A stretch of 64,000 nucleotides of DNA from Gorsachius magnificus (Eukaryota; Chordata; Aves; Pelecaniformes; Ardeidae), in NCBI GenBank assembly GCA_034008185.1, contig CM067109.1:30722885-30786884 (forward strand). The letters are read 5' to 3'. Of the stretch, positions 1 to 11,339 are shown in pieces. Within the stretch, counting starts at the first letter, position 1. Every line of letters begins with the position of its first letter. A program made the position numbers and the translations under genes. Under the pieces are notes generated by a model, which was given only the letters and a program-made list of their open reading frames with translations, made no database searches and was not told where the DNA came from.

Positions 1-157
1 TCTTAGTTAAAGATACTTTAGGATAGTGTCACCTGCTAGTTATTTTAGCATATTATTTTGATTTACTACATCTAAAGGGATCATATACCCACATTTTTCA
101 GCCTCACCTAATACACTTTCACCACTACTAACCTAAACAACTAATATCTTTTTGTAG

Positions 158-162
158 ATGTA
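158..162. repeat. Left target-site duplication of the solo LTR (ATGTA)
   Basis: Identical to 767-771 on the other side of the LTR. Confidence 0.85.
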
Positions 163-766
163 TGTGGTGGGTTGACCTTGGGTGGATGCCAGGTGCCACC
201 AAGCCACTCTACCACACCCCTCTTCAGCAGGATGGGGCTGAGGGGGAGAAAATGAGATGGGAAAAAAAAAAACTTGTGGGTTGAGATAAAGGAACTTTAA
301 TAAAAGCAAAAGCAAAGGCCGTGTGCAGAAGCAAAAGGAAAACAAAGATTTTATTCTCTATTTCCCATCAGCAGGCGATGTCCAGCCACTTCCTGGAAGC
401 AGGGTTTCATTACACAGAGCAGTTGCTCCAGAAGACAAATATCGTAAATAACGAATAACACCCCCCCCCCCTCCTCCTCCTTTCCCTTAGCTTTTATTGC
501 TGAGCATGATGTCAAATGTTACAGAATATCCCTTTGGTCAGTTTGGGTCAGTGTCCTGGCTATTTCCTTTCCCAAGATCTTGCCCACTCACAGCCCACTG
601 GTGAGGGGGGGAAATGGAGACACAACCTTGATGCTGTGCCAGCACTGCTCAGCAGTAGCCAAAACACTGGTGTGTTATCAACACCTTTCTAGCTACCAGT
701 ACAAAGCACAGCACTCTGAGGGCTGCTGTGGGGAAGATTAACTCCATCTCCATCAGACCCAATACA
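163..766 (-). mobile_element. Solo LTR of an avian endogenous retrovirus, in CAMK4 intron 1
   Basis: Read on the minus strand the element starts TGTATTGGGTCTG and ends CCACCACA, so it has TG...CA ends. The flanks are identical: ATGTA at 158-162 and ATGTA at 767-771, a perfect 5-bp target duplication. Inside, on the minus strand, are a TATA-like AATAAAAGC just after CATGCTCAGC (about 490-505) and an ATTAAA polyadenylation signal (301-296), followed by TTTATCTCAACCC. The layout and several blocks are shared with the LTR at 10782-11334. No internal retroviral genes are present, so this is a recombined solo LTR. It lies in the same orientation as CAMK4. Confidence 0.88.
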
Positions 767-771
767 ATGTA
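767..771. repeat. Right target-site duplication of the solo LTR (ATGTA)
   Basis: Identical to 158-162. Confidence 0.85.
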
Positions 772-2762
772 CTCAAAATCATCTCCAAAATTAAAAGGTT
801 GGAGAAAAGGTTACCGGGAGAAAACAATACAGTTTTATATTACACTTAGAAACCACAAGGGATTGTTGGATCTTCCTTACAGATTTGCAAAGGTACACCT
901 GGGCTATCAGACGGGGTCTGACAGAAGCACCAGCACTCTGGATGCTGGCTCTGAAAGGATCTCAAATTAGCCTTGGAACCTAAGGAATGAGACCTCACTG
1001 CCATACCCATTAATACAATTTTCCCTCAGAGCATGCACCCCTCCAAGTTCTTCTCTCTCCCTTCCCTACCTCATGGTCTTTGATTAAGATGTTTCTTATC
1101 TCCTGTCTCCTTTCTGCTTTTGTTTTAAATCTTATTTCTTAGTTCTATCCAATAGCAGAGCAGGCTTAGTGGCTTGCATCTCTACACTAGTTGGGTGTGG
1201 TTATCTTCCTTATTCAAACCTTTTGTTAGGGTTTCAGCGTCTACTGTCTCACCTTGCAAGGTAGAAAAATCCACTGCACCTTAGCTTTCATTAACTCTTC
1301 CTTCCTCAGACAGGAGAGTTTGCTTTTTAAAACCCCTTCCCAGTCCACGATGTACCACCAATACAGACTATTCTTAAACGAAGCCCACAGTCACTAGGAC
1401 GCATGCTGAAAGGGTTCTAGACAGACCACGCATAACAGTATGAATCCAGGTGACAGAGTTGGTATCAACTGCTGTTATTCAGCAGTACACACCTTTTTTT
1501 TTTTTTTTAATCCAGATGCAAAACTGACACAATGATATTTCCCGCTTTACATTTTTATCTTTCTGCACAGGTGTACAGTAAAGCCAAGTATAAATGTGGT
1601 AAGCGTACTTAAACCAATGCCTGTTTACATCTGGCTGGCACGAGTAGCAATAGTGGCAAAAAGGTAGCAGCAGGTGCTTAGGACCTAGCCAGAAAGCTAA
1701 GAATGATAGTATACTGTATTTCTACAGCCTTTCCTGCCCATATCACTTACAGTACAGCAAGCACAGGTATGCTCTGTAAAAATAACTTTCATTGCGTGCC
1801 CTTCCTGCAAAAATACTGTACCAAGGCAACCATGTTATTACCTGCAAATTTCCCACAGTTATACAGGATTTCAGTACTCTACCACTGGTAGAAATAACAA
1901 TTGCTATTTGTTACCTACGGACTTACAGATTTAAGTCATCTATGGTAAACCTTTATAAAAGCTGTCATTTTCCACTTTTTTTTTTTTTAACACATTATTT
2001 TCTAGCCACAAATTCAACATGGACCAACGACTGTATTCGGAGAGTAAATATCACACATTACTTATAGGGCAACAACATTTTACACCAGACTTCAGTTTTT
2101 AAAACACTGAGCACTTGGGACCTTCAAGTGGCCAGGCAGAAGCATCAGGGCAGTAGTGCAGAATTCATGAATGAACACGTACCAGCTCACTCGTCTGCGC
2201 TGCACGCCAACAAGAAGACCGCTTGCAGAGGCCTGTTCACCCACTCCCGTCTCGGGTGGGAGCTTTGTCAGTGCAAGGTCCAAAGGTGCCAATAGCGGCA
2301 ACAATGATAAAAGTCTCATATGAAGTGAGGCTGCGAATAAGCTGGCATTTTGGTGCTCTCAAAGCGATGCCTACCACTCAGCCGGTAACAGGATTAGGTC
2401 TAGAGTCTGCAAATAGAGGCAGCCTGACTAACGTAAGGCTGTTCATGTGGACTGCTGTTTACCGAGACGGATGGGTGCCTTCTCCTGAAAATCACTCGTT
2501 TCTTTGGGGGATTTGCACAGCCTGGCTCCGGGGAGGTACAATTTTCCTTCGAAAGCCTCCACGCCGCGAAAGCCCGCACGCTCTCCCGACGCCGCTCACG
2601 CAAACCGAAGTTTTGCCGCTCTCGCCACAGGGACGCAGTGCCGGCGGGGAGGGGACAGCCCGCACCGCCGGCCCCGGGCCCGGCCCCGCCGCTCCGGCCG
2701 GGGTAGTCGCCGCGCCCCGCGCCCCCCGCTCCGCGCCCCGTCCCGCCCCGCCGCCGCCTCAC

Positions 2763-2963
2763 CGTCCCAGCTCGGACTCCAGGTCGAAGTAGTGGGCCAG
2801 GGTGTCCTTGTTGGAGCCGTCGATCCAGTAGTCGGGCACGGCGGACCCGGGGCGGCCGGCGGCCGAGGAGCCGGACGAGGATGATGATGATGATGATGAA
2901 GAGGAAGAGGAGAGAGGAGGAGGAGGAGGAGGAGGAGGAGGAGGGCATGGTGACTTTCAGCAT
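2763..2963 (-). CDS. CAMK4: CAMK4 exon 1, out of frame as given (rest of gene beyond left edge)
   Basis: CaMKIV is a nuclear and cytoplasmic Ser/Thr kinase activated by calcium/calmodulin and CaMKK; it phosphorylates CREB. On the minus strand an ATG at 2963 starts MLKVTMPSSS, matching the human CaMKIV start MLKVTVPS. Further on, the same strand encodes SAVPDYWIDGSNKDTLAHYF then DLESELGR, equivalent to human LVPDYWIDGSNRDALSDFFE. The exon ends GGACG/GTGAGG at 2763, splitting the Arg codon just before the kinase glycine loop. Between these two anchors lies a serine-coding tract of GAG-type and GAT-type repeats on the + strand. The two anchors are in different frames: the kinase-side frame meets a TGA at 2959-2957 and has no ATG. 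One extra base or two missing bases around 2909-2917 would account for it. A sequencing error in the repeat is likely; a real allele is possible. The remaining exons lie to the left of the window. Confidence 0.9.
2881..2945. repeat. GAT/GAG trinucleotide microsatellite inside CAMK4 exon 1
   Basis: On the + strand six ATG/GAT-type units are followed by irregular GAAGAGG units and about nine GAG units. On the coding strand it gives mainly serine codons in the kinase frame. The irregular GGAGAGAGG at 2909-2917 breaks the triplet rhythm and is the probable site of the frame change. Confidence 0.9.
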
Positions 2964-4905
2964 GCCGGGACGCCTGCCGGGGGCTGCCCCCTCCTCCGCA
3001 CCGGCTGCAGAAAGCAGAGCGACAAGGCGGCTGGCGGCGGCGGCACCGCACCGCACCGCACCGCACCTCCCTCCCTTCTTCCCTCCCTCCCTCCCTCCCT
3101 CTTTCCCCTCCTCCTCCTCCTCCTCCCCTCCCCGCCGCACCGGGCCGGGCCGGGCCGGGCTGGAGCGGCGGTGACGGCGGCTCCCCCTGCCCGGAGGGGC
3201 GGCGGGGACGCCTCCGACTGGGCGGGGCGGGGCGGGGCGCGGGGACGGGGGCGGCCGCGGCGGCGGCCGCCGCGGTGCAGGGAACCGCCCCGGGCGGGGA
3301 GGCCCCGCTCCGACCGCCCCCAGCCCCGCTCAGCCCCGGCCGCCCCCAGCCCCGCCGAGGCGAGCGCCGCCAGCAGCCGCCCGCCCCGAGCCCGCGGGCG
3401 CGCCCCGTGGACGGCGGGACCGAGCTCCGCGTGGGGACAGCTTCAGGGGGCGAAGGGAGACATGGCGTGCCGGTCCGAGGGACCGCTGCGGGTCTTGTCG
3501 GGGCGGGGCGGCCCGAGCGGGACCGGGCGGCGGTGGGGCCGGGGAAGGCGCGGCGCCCCTTAGCGGGGTGGTGCCCACCCCGCTGTGCTGCACCATTTCG
3601 CCGGTGCCAGAGCTGGGGTCGGTTGTCGGGGTGCGACGCCCCCCGTGTTCAGGGTTTCTATCTCGGCGTTTGCTATGAATTTGGGGGGGGAGGGTGTGGA
3701 AGCAGAGGCTGAACAAGACAAATGTCAGCGGGGAAGAGACTGACAAATGCTCAAACGTGACTGCAAAAATAAAAACACCCAGCTTCCCTTCCCGCCACAG
3801 AACCGAAAGCAGCCATAAAGAACGGAAATTGCCACGCTGCAATGCCACTTGTAACAGGTTATGAAATCCGCAGGTTATGAAATGCATGCGATTATAATGA
3901 AGTATATTGTATCCCTTACTGTAAAAACCTTAGCCAGAAGTGTCTCTATAAGGGCAGTTTCTGTTGGTGTAGCGGTGAAATAAAACAGCGGCAGCTGTGT
4001 GTGCCTCGCATGCATAGCGTGCCAGATCAATCCCACTCACATCCTCTCCATGCTATTACACCCACTCATACTGTCATGCAAGCACAGGCGGAAGGTAAAA
4101 CGGACTATGTGCAAGCCTGTGCAGCAGAAGTGACAGAAGTATTGTCCCCTATTTTTCAACCGCAATCCACTAGCCTGTTTTTAAATGTTGTATTCCTTGT
4201 TCAGATAAAGCACAGTATCCTGTTCAGCGTTGTGTTAATTCAGGTGTGTTATTGTTGTCCAAGACGCTTTGTTTTCCCCCATAAACAAGTCTGTCTCTGA
4301 CTGTTCCCTAGCTTCCTTATAGTACCCGGAGGGTGCAAGTAATCTTAACTCTGAATCTCTTCATTTCCCAAAGACCTTAATAGAGAAATGCTCCTCTCTG
4401 CTTAGCTAGATAATAGAAGAAATATCTGCTAATCTGGTCTTTGTTAATGGTAGGAAAGAATAAAAGAGATAAATGAGATAGATAAGAGACAGATAATGCC
4501 CTTTCCTCTCAAATTTATGTTTTGCCATTATAAAATTAAAGTTTAGATCCCCATCATGATCTGAGATTTTATAATTTTCAAATCCGTATTTGAAAGTCAG
4601 GAAAAAGTATCCCCAAGTCCTGTTTTGCAAACCAAGTTTGATGCAAGCCAGTTTGACAGAAACCCCAAACTTCCTTTGAGGTGAACTTTGTGCCCGGAGC
4701 ACCTTACCATCAGAGGGCTGAGGTCAGCGCCAGGGCAGCAGAGAAGTGGCCTTTCCGATGCTCCTCATGCCTCCTCCCAGCTCCCCAGCTCTGTCTCTGC
4801 TGGCCAGTGTGGAACTTTTCTTCATAAAGCTTTGGTTGCTAGGTGACATTTTTTCCTCTTCTCTTATGACATTTTCTGACAGCATCTCCTGGGAGAAGAA
4901 ATGGT

Positions 4906-4920
4906 CACACACACACACAC
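4906..4920. repeat. Short CA dinucleotide repeat
   Basis: About seven CA units. Confidence 0.8.
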
Positions 4921-7549
4921 TGGCCAATCAGCACGCTTAGAAAACAATGGTATTCCACATCATATTTTTGTTTAGTGATATACCTAACATATTCTGTGAC
5001 CCAATGGGCATGAACATTTCTGTTGTGGTGGTGGTTTTGTGACAGTTGTTTTAGTAAGATTATGTTTATCCAGGTACCTGTAATCAGATTCACGTCTCAG
5101 ATGATCTAGATATGCTTACCTTGCGCCTTGATGTGCTCCTTGCTAAATGACGTAGTACCAGCGGATTTTTTTTTTTTTTGTACTGGGCTACCTATGTGAA
5201 AGGCATTTGACTTTGCCTAGAACTCTGTCTCAAAGTGAGCTGGATCGCACTGTGCTGACAAACTAGTACTTGAAAACTGACTGGACCTTATTCTCCAGGA
5301 GCTCCACTTCCTTAAAAAAATTAAAATAACAATCTCCAAATACGTCCATATGGAATTAAAGAAAGTCTTCAGGTTGCATGCTGCGTGTATCCAGCACATG
5401 AATGCCTCTCTCAGTCTCCAGGAAACCAAAGGCAGCATTTCAAATGCGCAGTGCTCCGCTCAGATCTGTGTTAGCAATGACAAGATTTGCGCTGTTGTTA
5501 TTAGACATGAAAATAAAACACTGATAAAATGATAAAACTTCATTTATGTGTTTGTGATGTACTATGTGTGAAATTTTATTATGGAGCTACAAATATAATA
5601 ATTTTCCTGCCAAGAAACCCAGGTCAAGCAGGCATACATCTTTTGCAGAGCGAGCAGTTTTTATGAACAAAAAGGTACATGCAAGTGATATCCAACCTTC
5701 TGCCCCTCTCCTACCACCCATAAATTTAAACCCAAAGCAGGAAGTTAATATCATGTGTTGGCGGAGGTGAGATCAGTAATATTTCTGCCCTCCTGGTTCC
5801 TGCAGTTTTGTGAATACCCTTGTCCTTTTGTGTAGACATCACTGCATCAGGTGCAAGTGGTCCACACTTTCCAGGGTTAATTTCAAAAATAAATACAGGA
5901 TAATAACCTTTTAAACTTGACTTCTGAAATTTTCATTTGATTCTAGCAGCTAGACCTTAGGTAGAAACTCAGGAAGAAGCAAATTCTGTCCAGAGTTTTG
6001 AATAAGTAATTCCCAGTTTGAAACCATTTCAGCATCATTTGAAAGAGTTATCATGCTAGTCCCTTGCAGACAAACTGCAGCATGTATCTTCAAGATAATT
6101 AAATAAAAACTATTTGTTTGTCCTGAACTGCTATCTTTTTCTAAAAGAATAATGCAGCTTCTTCTTGAAGGTACAAGGTGCCCACACCTGTAGTAGAAAA
6201 GGTAGTGTCATCTATAAGAAGAAAACTGTCAGATACTGTCCTCAATAAGGAATGCTTCTCTCAAAGTAGTTTGCAGATAGTCTTTGCATAGGTGGTCCAG
6301 TATGGATTCCACGACTGCAGCCCTGCTAGACCTGATGCTTATCTGCTGTATTGTGTAACGTGAATTAGGTCTTCTGAAACAGAAGTTACTCAAACCACAT
6401 CACATATAAGTCAAAGAGATTCAGATCAGGGCAAATCCCAAAAGCTTTCTCTTCCCTTTCCTGTCACTGATTTTCCCCTTCTGAATAAAGAACCTTGCAT
6501 TACATTTTATTTTCTGCAACATCTTTCATGATACACTCAACTTCCGGTACCTCTGGATGACTATGCAAGCTTCCATTGAATGCCCATCAGGAATGCCAAA
6601 GCCTTCTGCTAATTTATTTATTTTTATTAATGTGGAGGAAGCCTTATGACTTCTATCAAACAAGTTCATCATGGTCTCTTAACTTATAATCTTTCATGCT
6701 GTTTTATATGTAAATCTAAGGCTACTTAATGATTTATAGAGCTGCTGGATAAAGATGGACTCTTTCGTCAGCTGTGTATGTGAAGAGATTAAATCAGGTA
6801 AGGATAAATACAGTGCAGGGAGAGGCCAGCAGAATAGTGGTGGCAGTGAGGAGGTGCGCTTACGAAAGAAAACAAAGAAGAGGAACAGAAAGATCCTTTG
6901 TAGAGTGGCAAGAGGGAGGAACGACAGTAGCAACATGTCCTTTTGCCTCAGCTGCTACTCGTACGTTTTGAAACCGATACCATTTTCTTCCAATGTCTGG
7001 GAAAAGCAAACATGTAAGTGGGAATAAAAAAGGTGATTGCCTGAAGATGAGCTGTTAGAAAACAACGTGATTCAGCCATCCCTGAAACACATTATGTGGG
7101 CCCCAGGTATCAACAGGGTCATTTAATAGTCATTGCAGAAGGACACACAGAACAGTTATCTTCGCAACATAGTCCCTTGCACTTAGCTTTCCTGTCCCTC
7201 TTTAAGAGATTCAATCAATCCTTTGATTTCTAGAATGCAGAAGGATACTTGAAGCATTCCCTTTCATTTTGCAGGATCAAACAGCATCCTTTGGTTCACT
7301 AAAGAAAATAAAGCTGATCCGCAAGCCTACATGAGTCATTAAATCCAAATAAACCAACCCCTTGAAGGCAGGCTTCACAAACCAAAAGTTGCCTAGTAGG
7401 ACCCACAGAAGTTACACAGAGCCCTTCCTGAGTAAAGCCCATTTAGCTGCTTCTGCCTCTCTAATCCCTGCTCAAACAAAATCAAGCCGGAGGCCCTCTG
7501 CCATTATTAGAAGCTCAAGAAATTTCTCTTCCTTGTTTCTAATGCAGAT

Positions 7550-7612
7550 TTTTTTTTTTCTTTTTTCTTTTATTTCTTTTTTCTTTTCTGCCCCTGCCAC
7601 CCCTCCCCCACC
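7550..7612. repeat. Polypyrimidine tract
   Basis: Almost pure T then C/T on the + strand for about 60 nt, followed by C-rich sequence. Gives a low-complexity open frame that I do not take as a gene. Confidence 0.8.
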
Positions 7613-10600
7613 TGAATGCAGTTTAAACTCAGTCACAGAGTGGTGGGAAAAGAAGCCTTTCAACACCCCACCCCCCAAAAAAACAACCCATGAAGTGAAC
7701 TCCAAAATGTACACGTAAGAACATGAACTGTCTGCCAGGGTTAAGATGATGACAGCCATACAGAAAGTTGAAGAAACAGAAAACATTACGAAAACAGATG
7801 CGAAAAGTCCTACTCACAGCCAAGCACTCCTAAAATAAAAAAAAAAGAAGCTGACAATGTTTAATATTGCTTCTTTCCCTTTCAAGAAGGAAAAGACAAT
7901 TTCATCATTGTTTTGGTATTTGGAAAAAGACATCTGCATACAGGAAATTAGATAAAAACTGTCAGAGGAAGGCAAGGTTAGCAGCTTCTGAGAAACAGCC
8001 ATTCATATGAAGCGAACTCACTTTCACATGGTAGGTGGAGTCCAGCCTCAATTCAGTAGTAAATCAGTCATTTTGGGGGAAGGTTAGAAGGAGATTTAGG
8101 CATGAGGGCATTAGCAGCTTGGGTGGATATGCAGTGAACTGAAGAACTAGGAAACCATGCTTTAAAAAAATGATTTTTTTCTAATTCCTCAATTTATATT
8201 TTGTCCAGTGTCAAAGCAAACATTAAGGAATCATATGAAGGGAAACAGCTGCCACTTACCTCATTTTAAAAGTTATTCAGTGGTTGTGCACCTCCTTTTG
8301 CTGATTTGTGAACAAAAGCAGATCCCTCTGGTTTACATTGCCCAGCAGAGAAAAGCAGTCTAAGCTATTTGTTTGGTTTTCCTGTATAACTATATCCAGA
8401 TTCAGCAGTGCAAGATTTCTGACTACAGATGTAAAGTGAACTCTGCACTGCCAGCATGTCAGCACCTTATCCATAGCAGTAAAGTGGGTTCAGTAGCTGG
8501 TACATTAACAGGGAAGTTAACAGCCATGGCTATAGTCATTGAGCTAGAATTCAAGGTTCATCCCTACTGCCGTTTCATCGGGCAGCTAGTTTATGAGCTC
8601 AGTTAGCTAGGAATTCTTGCCTTTCCAATTGTAATATTTTGCAACCTCCCCTCATCCCAAACAAAATGAATAAAACCCTGCTCTGTTGTGAAAAACAATT
8701 ACGACCATCGGCTCTGACTGTTGCTGTCCAGCATGGAACATTACAAGTCATTTGCCTCATATTTGGCTACAAGTTGAGATGGCTCTAGCTGTAGTGTAGT
8801 TGCAACTGGGTTTCTTGTGACTTGAGTGCCAGCGGAAACAATGGGAAACACAAACTGCTTTTACCCAGGACATGGTACAGAAGAGGGAAAATAGCTATTG
8901 CCATTTACTTCAGTACTTTATGATTGTATTGCTGCCAGTTCTGTAAATTCTGGAAAACTGCAGCTTTTATGAGCAAGGAAATGACTGTGGCTTGTTGATA
9001 TTGTTTTGTACATCTTTCTGATAAAACATCCAGATACAGCCTTGCTCAATTGCAGTCTAATGTCTTTGAGTGCCCTGCATGATATTGATGATAACAGACT
9101 TACTCTGTGTAAGCAAAAAGGTTTCTAGAAAAGATCAAACTCTGCGGAAAAAAAATCCAGATATTACAAGATCATCCAATTTAAAAGTAAAGGTTAACTA
9201 TTTAGCTATGTATTTTGATCCAGGACTAGACTGCACCTTTGGTCTTCCTGGAAACAATCATTTCAAGTGGTAGACCCAATGCTTCTGCTGATGGATGTCA
9301 CAATAAGATAGCAGTTGTGGGGAAAAGCTTATGCAGAAAATCCAAAGGAGTCAAAATGCCTACACTTGAGTATTTCAGAGAATAATTCCTCTACTTACTC
9401 CCCCTAAACTGAATCTCTATGCCCCTTTTTTTTTTTTTTTTTACACTCCCTTCACTCTTTGGAGCCACGTGGCCCTAGTTATCACTACTGATATCTCTCT
9501 GACACAGATTGACCAGAGACACACGGCAGAAGAACTTCCTTATCCCAGGAAGTAATGTTTATAAGCTTCTCTTCAGACAAATGCAGAGGAAAGGGTTAGG
9601 AAAACACAGTCTTAAACTCATACCGTCTCACATAAATGTGGTGCTGATTTTAGGCCTGCTGAAGATTGCCTCCACCTTGTCTCTTCAGACACGTAACTCC
9701 TACCTAACTGCTCAGCTCTTCAACAGTTCTTGTATAAAAGCCCTGAGGCTCCAGGATAAAGCTTTCCTCATTGTGATCATCTTTCTCCACCTCATCCCTG
9801 GGTTTGCCCACAACCATTCATTTTTGATTCTTGAAAATTTACTGCAACTAATTCAGCTCTCAGGGACAAGAACAGGTTACTGTTAGGTAAAAGGAGGACT
9901 TACACCTCATCTGCTGCTCCCTGATAAGCATCCACATTAAGACTTTTACCCTGTATTTATTACAATTCAAGAGTAATTACTGTAATTCAAGAGTGTATGT
10001 AGGGATACCTTACACTAAGCTGCTGATGAACTGTAAGGTTTTAGCATTATGCAGCAACTCGGTACCATTAAACCCACTACAGTTGCAGGGCTATATACAT
10101 ATAGCATAGATAAGTTCCGCAGTTTTCATAAAAACCAACTTTATTGGAAATACCTAACAAATTCAGTCATGACTCAAGATCATAGGAGATTATACTTTCA
10201 TAGAAGATATGCTACATCTTGCAAAACAAAAAAAAATCTGTATCCCTCCAAGGCAAAACAGAGCTTAGTATTTCCAAGTCACAAAACTGTAATTTCTACT
10301 CTAGATTTTTTTTAATATATATATTCAAACAAGTTACACCAATAAAATTGTGCATTTCCAAGCACAAGGGATGAGTTTTATTTGCACTTTGTGAAAATCA
10401 GCTGCAGTTCATTTTGTATAAATTCTCATTTAGCTGAATTTTTAAAATCTGTCCCCCTCATTTCATTACAGTAGTGGGAATTAACAATGACGATCACATT
10501 TGCATACTGAACAAATGTATTATTCTATTATTTTACTTGCCTCTTCAACTACTGTTTTTCCAATAAAATTGAACAAGGATTAAATGAATAATTACAAAGA

Positions 10601-10781
10601 AATCTGGTAGAATTTCCAGCAGAGCTAGGTGGATATCATGTATAGAGACTATATTTTAGAATCTCCATTGTCATGTCCTGGTATGATCTCTGTAAGTCAA
10701 AAGCAAAGCAAAAAGCAGAACAGTTTCACTGGTTATGTAAACAGTTGTTCTTGTTTATTTCTCACTTGGTAGTTTGCTACT

Positions 10782-11334
10782 TGTCCTGGTTTCAGCTGGG
10801 ACAGAGTTAATTTTCTTCCTAGTAGCTGGTATAGTGCTGTGGTTTGGATTTAGTACCAGAAGAATATTGGTAACTCACTGATGGTTTAGATGTTGCTAAG
10901 TAGTGCCTAGACTAGTCAAGGGCTTTTTCAGCTTCCCCTGCTCTGCCAGGGGCACAAGAAGCCAGGAGGGGGCACAGCCAGGACAGCTGACCCCAACTGG
11001 CCAAAGGGGTATACCCCATACCATATGGCATCATGCTCAGTGTATGAACTGGGGGGAGTTGGCTGGGGGGCAGTGATTGCTGCTCAGGGACGGGCTGGGC
11101 ATCGGTCAGTGGGCAGTGAGTGGTTTCATCACTTGTTTTTCATGGGGTTTGTTTGTCTCTCTTGTTATTTTCTTTTTCATTACTACTATTATTATTATTA
11201 TTATATTAAATTATTAAATTATTTTTGTCTCAACCCATGGAGTTTTCTTGCTTTTGGTCTTCCAATTCACTCCCCCATCCCACCAGGGAGAGAGGTTGTG
11301 ATGCCTGGTTGCTGACTAGGGCTAAACCACAACA
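10782..11334 (+). mobile_element. Second solo LTR of the related avian ERV family
   Basis: Starts TGTCCTGGTTTCAGCTGGG and ends AAACCACAACA on the + strand. Shared blocks with the LTR at 163-766: an ACAGAGTTAATTTTC-like 5' block, GCCAGGACAGCTGACC, CCATACCATATG with CATCATGCTCAG, an ATTAAA signal followed by TCTCAACCCA, and a 3' block ending in a TG...CA terminus. The flanks are CTACT (10777-10781) and CTAGT (11335-11339), a 5-bp duplication with one change. It contains an ATT microsatellite at about 11187-11205. No retroviral coding sequence adjoins it. Confidence 0.88.
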
Positions 11335-11339
11335 CTAGT

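Larger units (their letters stand above)
1..2762 (-). other. CAMK4: CAMK4 intron 1, 5' part
   Basis: Starts at the GT at 2762-2761 and runs off the left edge. Apart from the solo LTR at 163-766 I see only homopolymer T tracts (about 1494-1508 and 1976-1988). No exon-like sequence found. Confidence 0.75.
2600..3640 (-). promoter_or_regulatory. CAMK4: CpG-island promoter region of CAMK4
   Basis: Very GC-rich and CpG-dense, in sharp contrast to the AT-rich flanks, and it covers CAMK4 exon 1 and the sequence upstream of it. Clustered GC boxes (GGGGCGGGG type, Sp1/KLF sites) sit at about 3219-3255. No TATA box is evident at the expected distance; the transcription start cannot be fixed. Long open frames here in several frames reflect base composition, not genes. 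Confidence 0.85.
3641..10776. other. Intergenic DNA, WDR36-CAMK4 spacer (left part)
   Basis: AT-rich, no supported gene. Holds a short CA repeat (4906-4920), T tracts (about 5166-5180 and 9426-9442), and a long pyrimidine run (7550-7612). Open frames up to 125 codons (9509-9886) show no recognisable domain. Confidence 0.6.

Noticed and set aside
2223..3887. Several long open frames on both strands (up to 246 codons) across the CpG island
   Set aside because: They come from GC-rich, stop-poor composition and repeats; only the short CAMK4 exon 1 segment has homology support.
7472..7786. 104-codon open frame on the minus strand over the polypyrimidine tract
   Set aside because: Low-complexity lysine/glycine-rich translation of a simple repeat.
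9509..9886. 125-codon open frame on the + strand
   Set aside because: No recognisable domain or splice context, hydrophobic and Leu/Ile-rich as expected from AT-rich DNA.
10782..11334. A full-length endogenous retrovirus between the two LTRs at 163-766 and 10782-11334
   Set aside because: The LTRs are in opposite orientation, each has its own target duplication, and no gag, pol or env sequence lies between them; CAMK4 exon 1 does.
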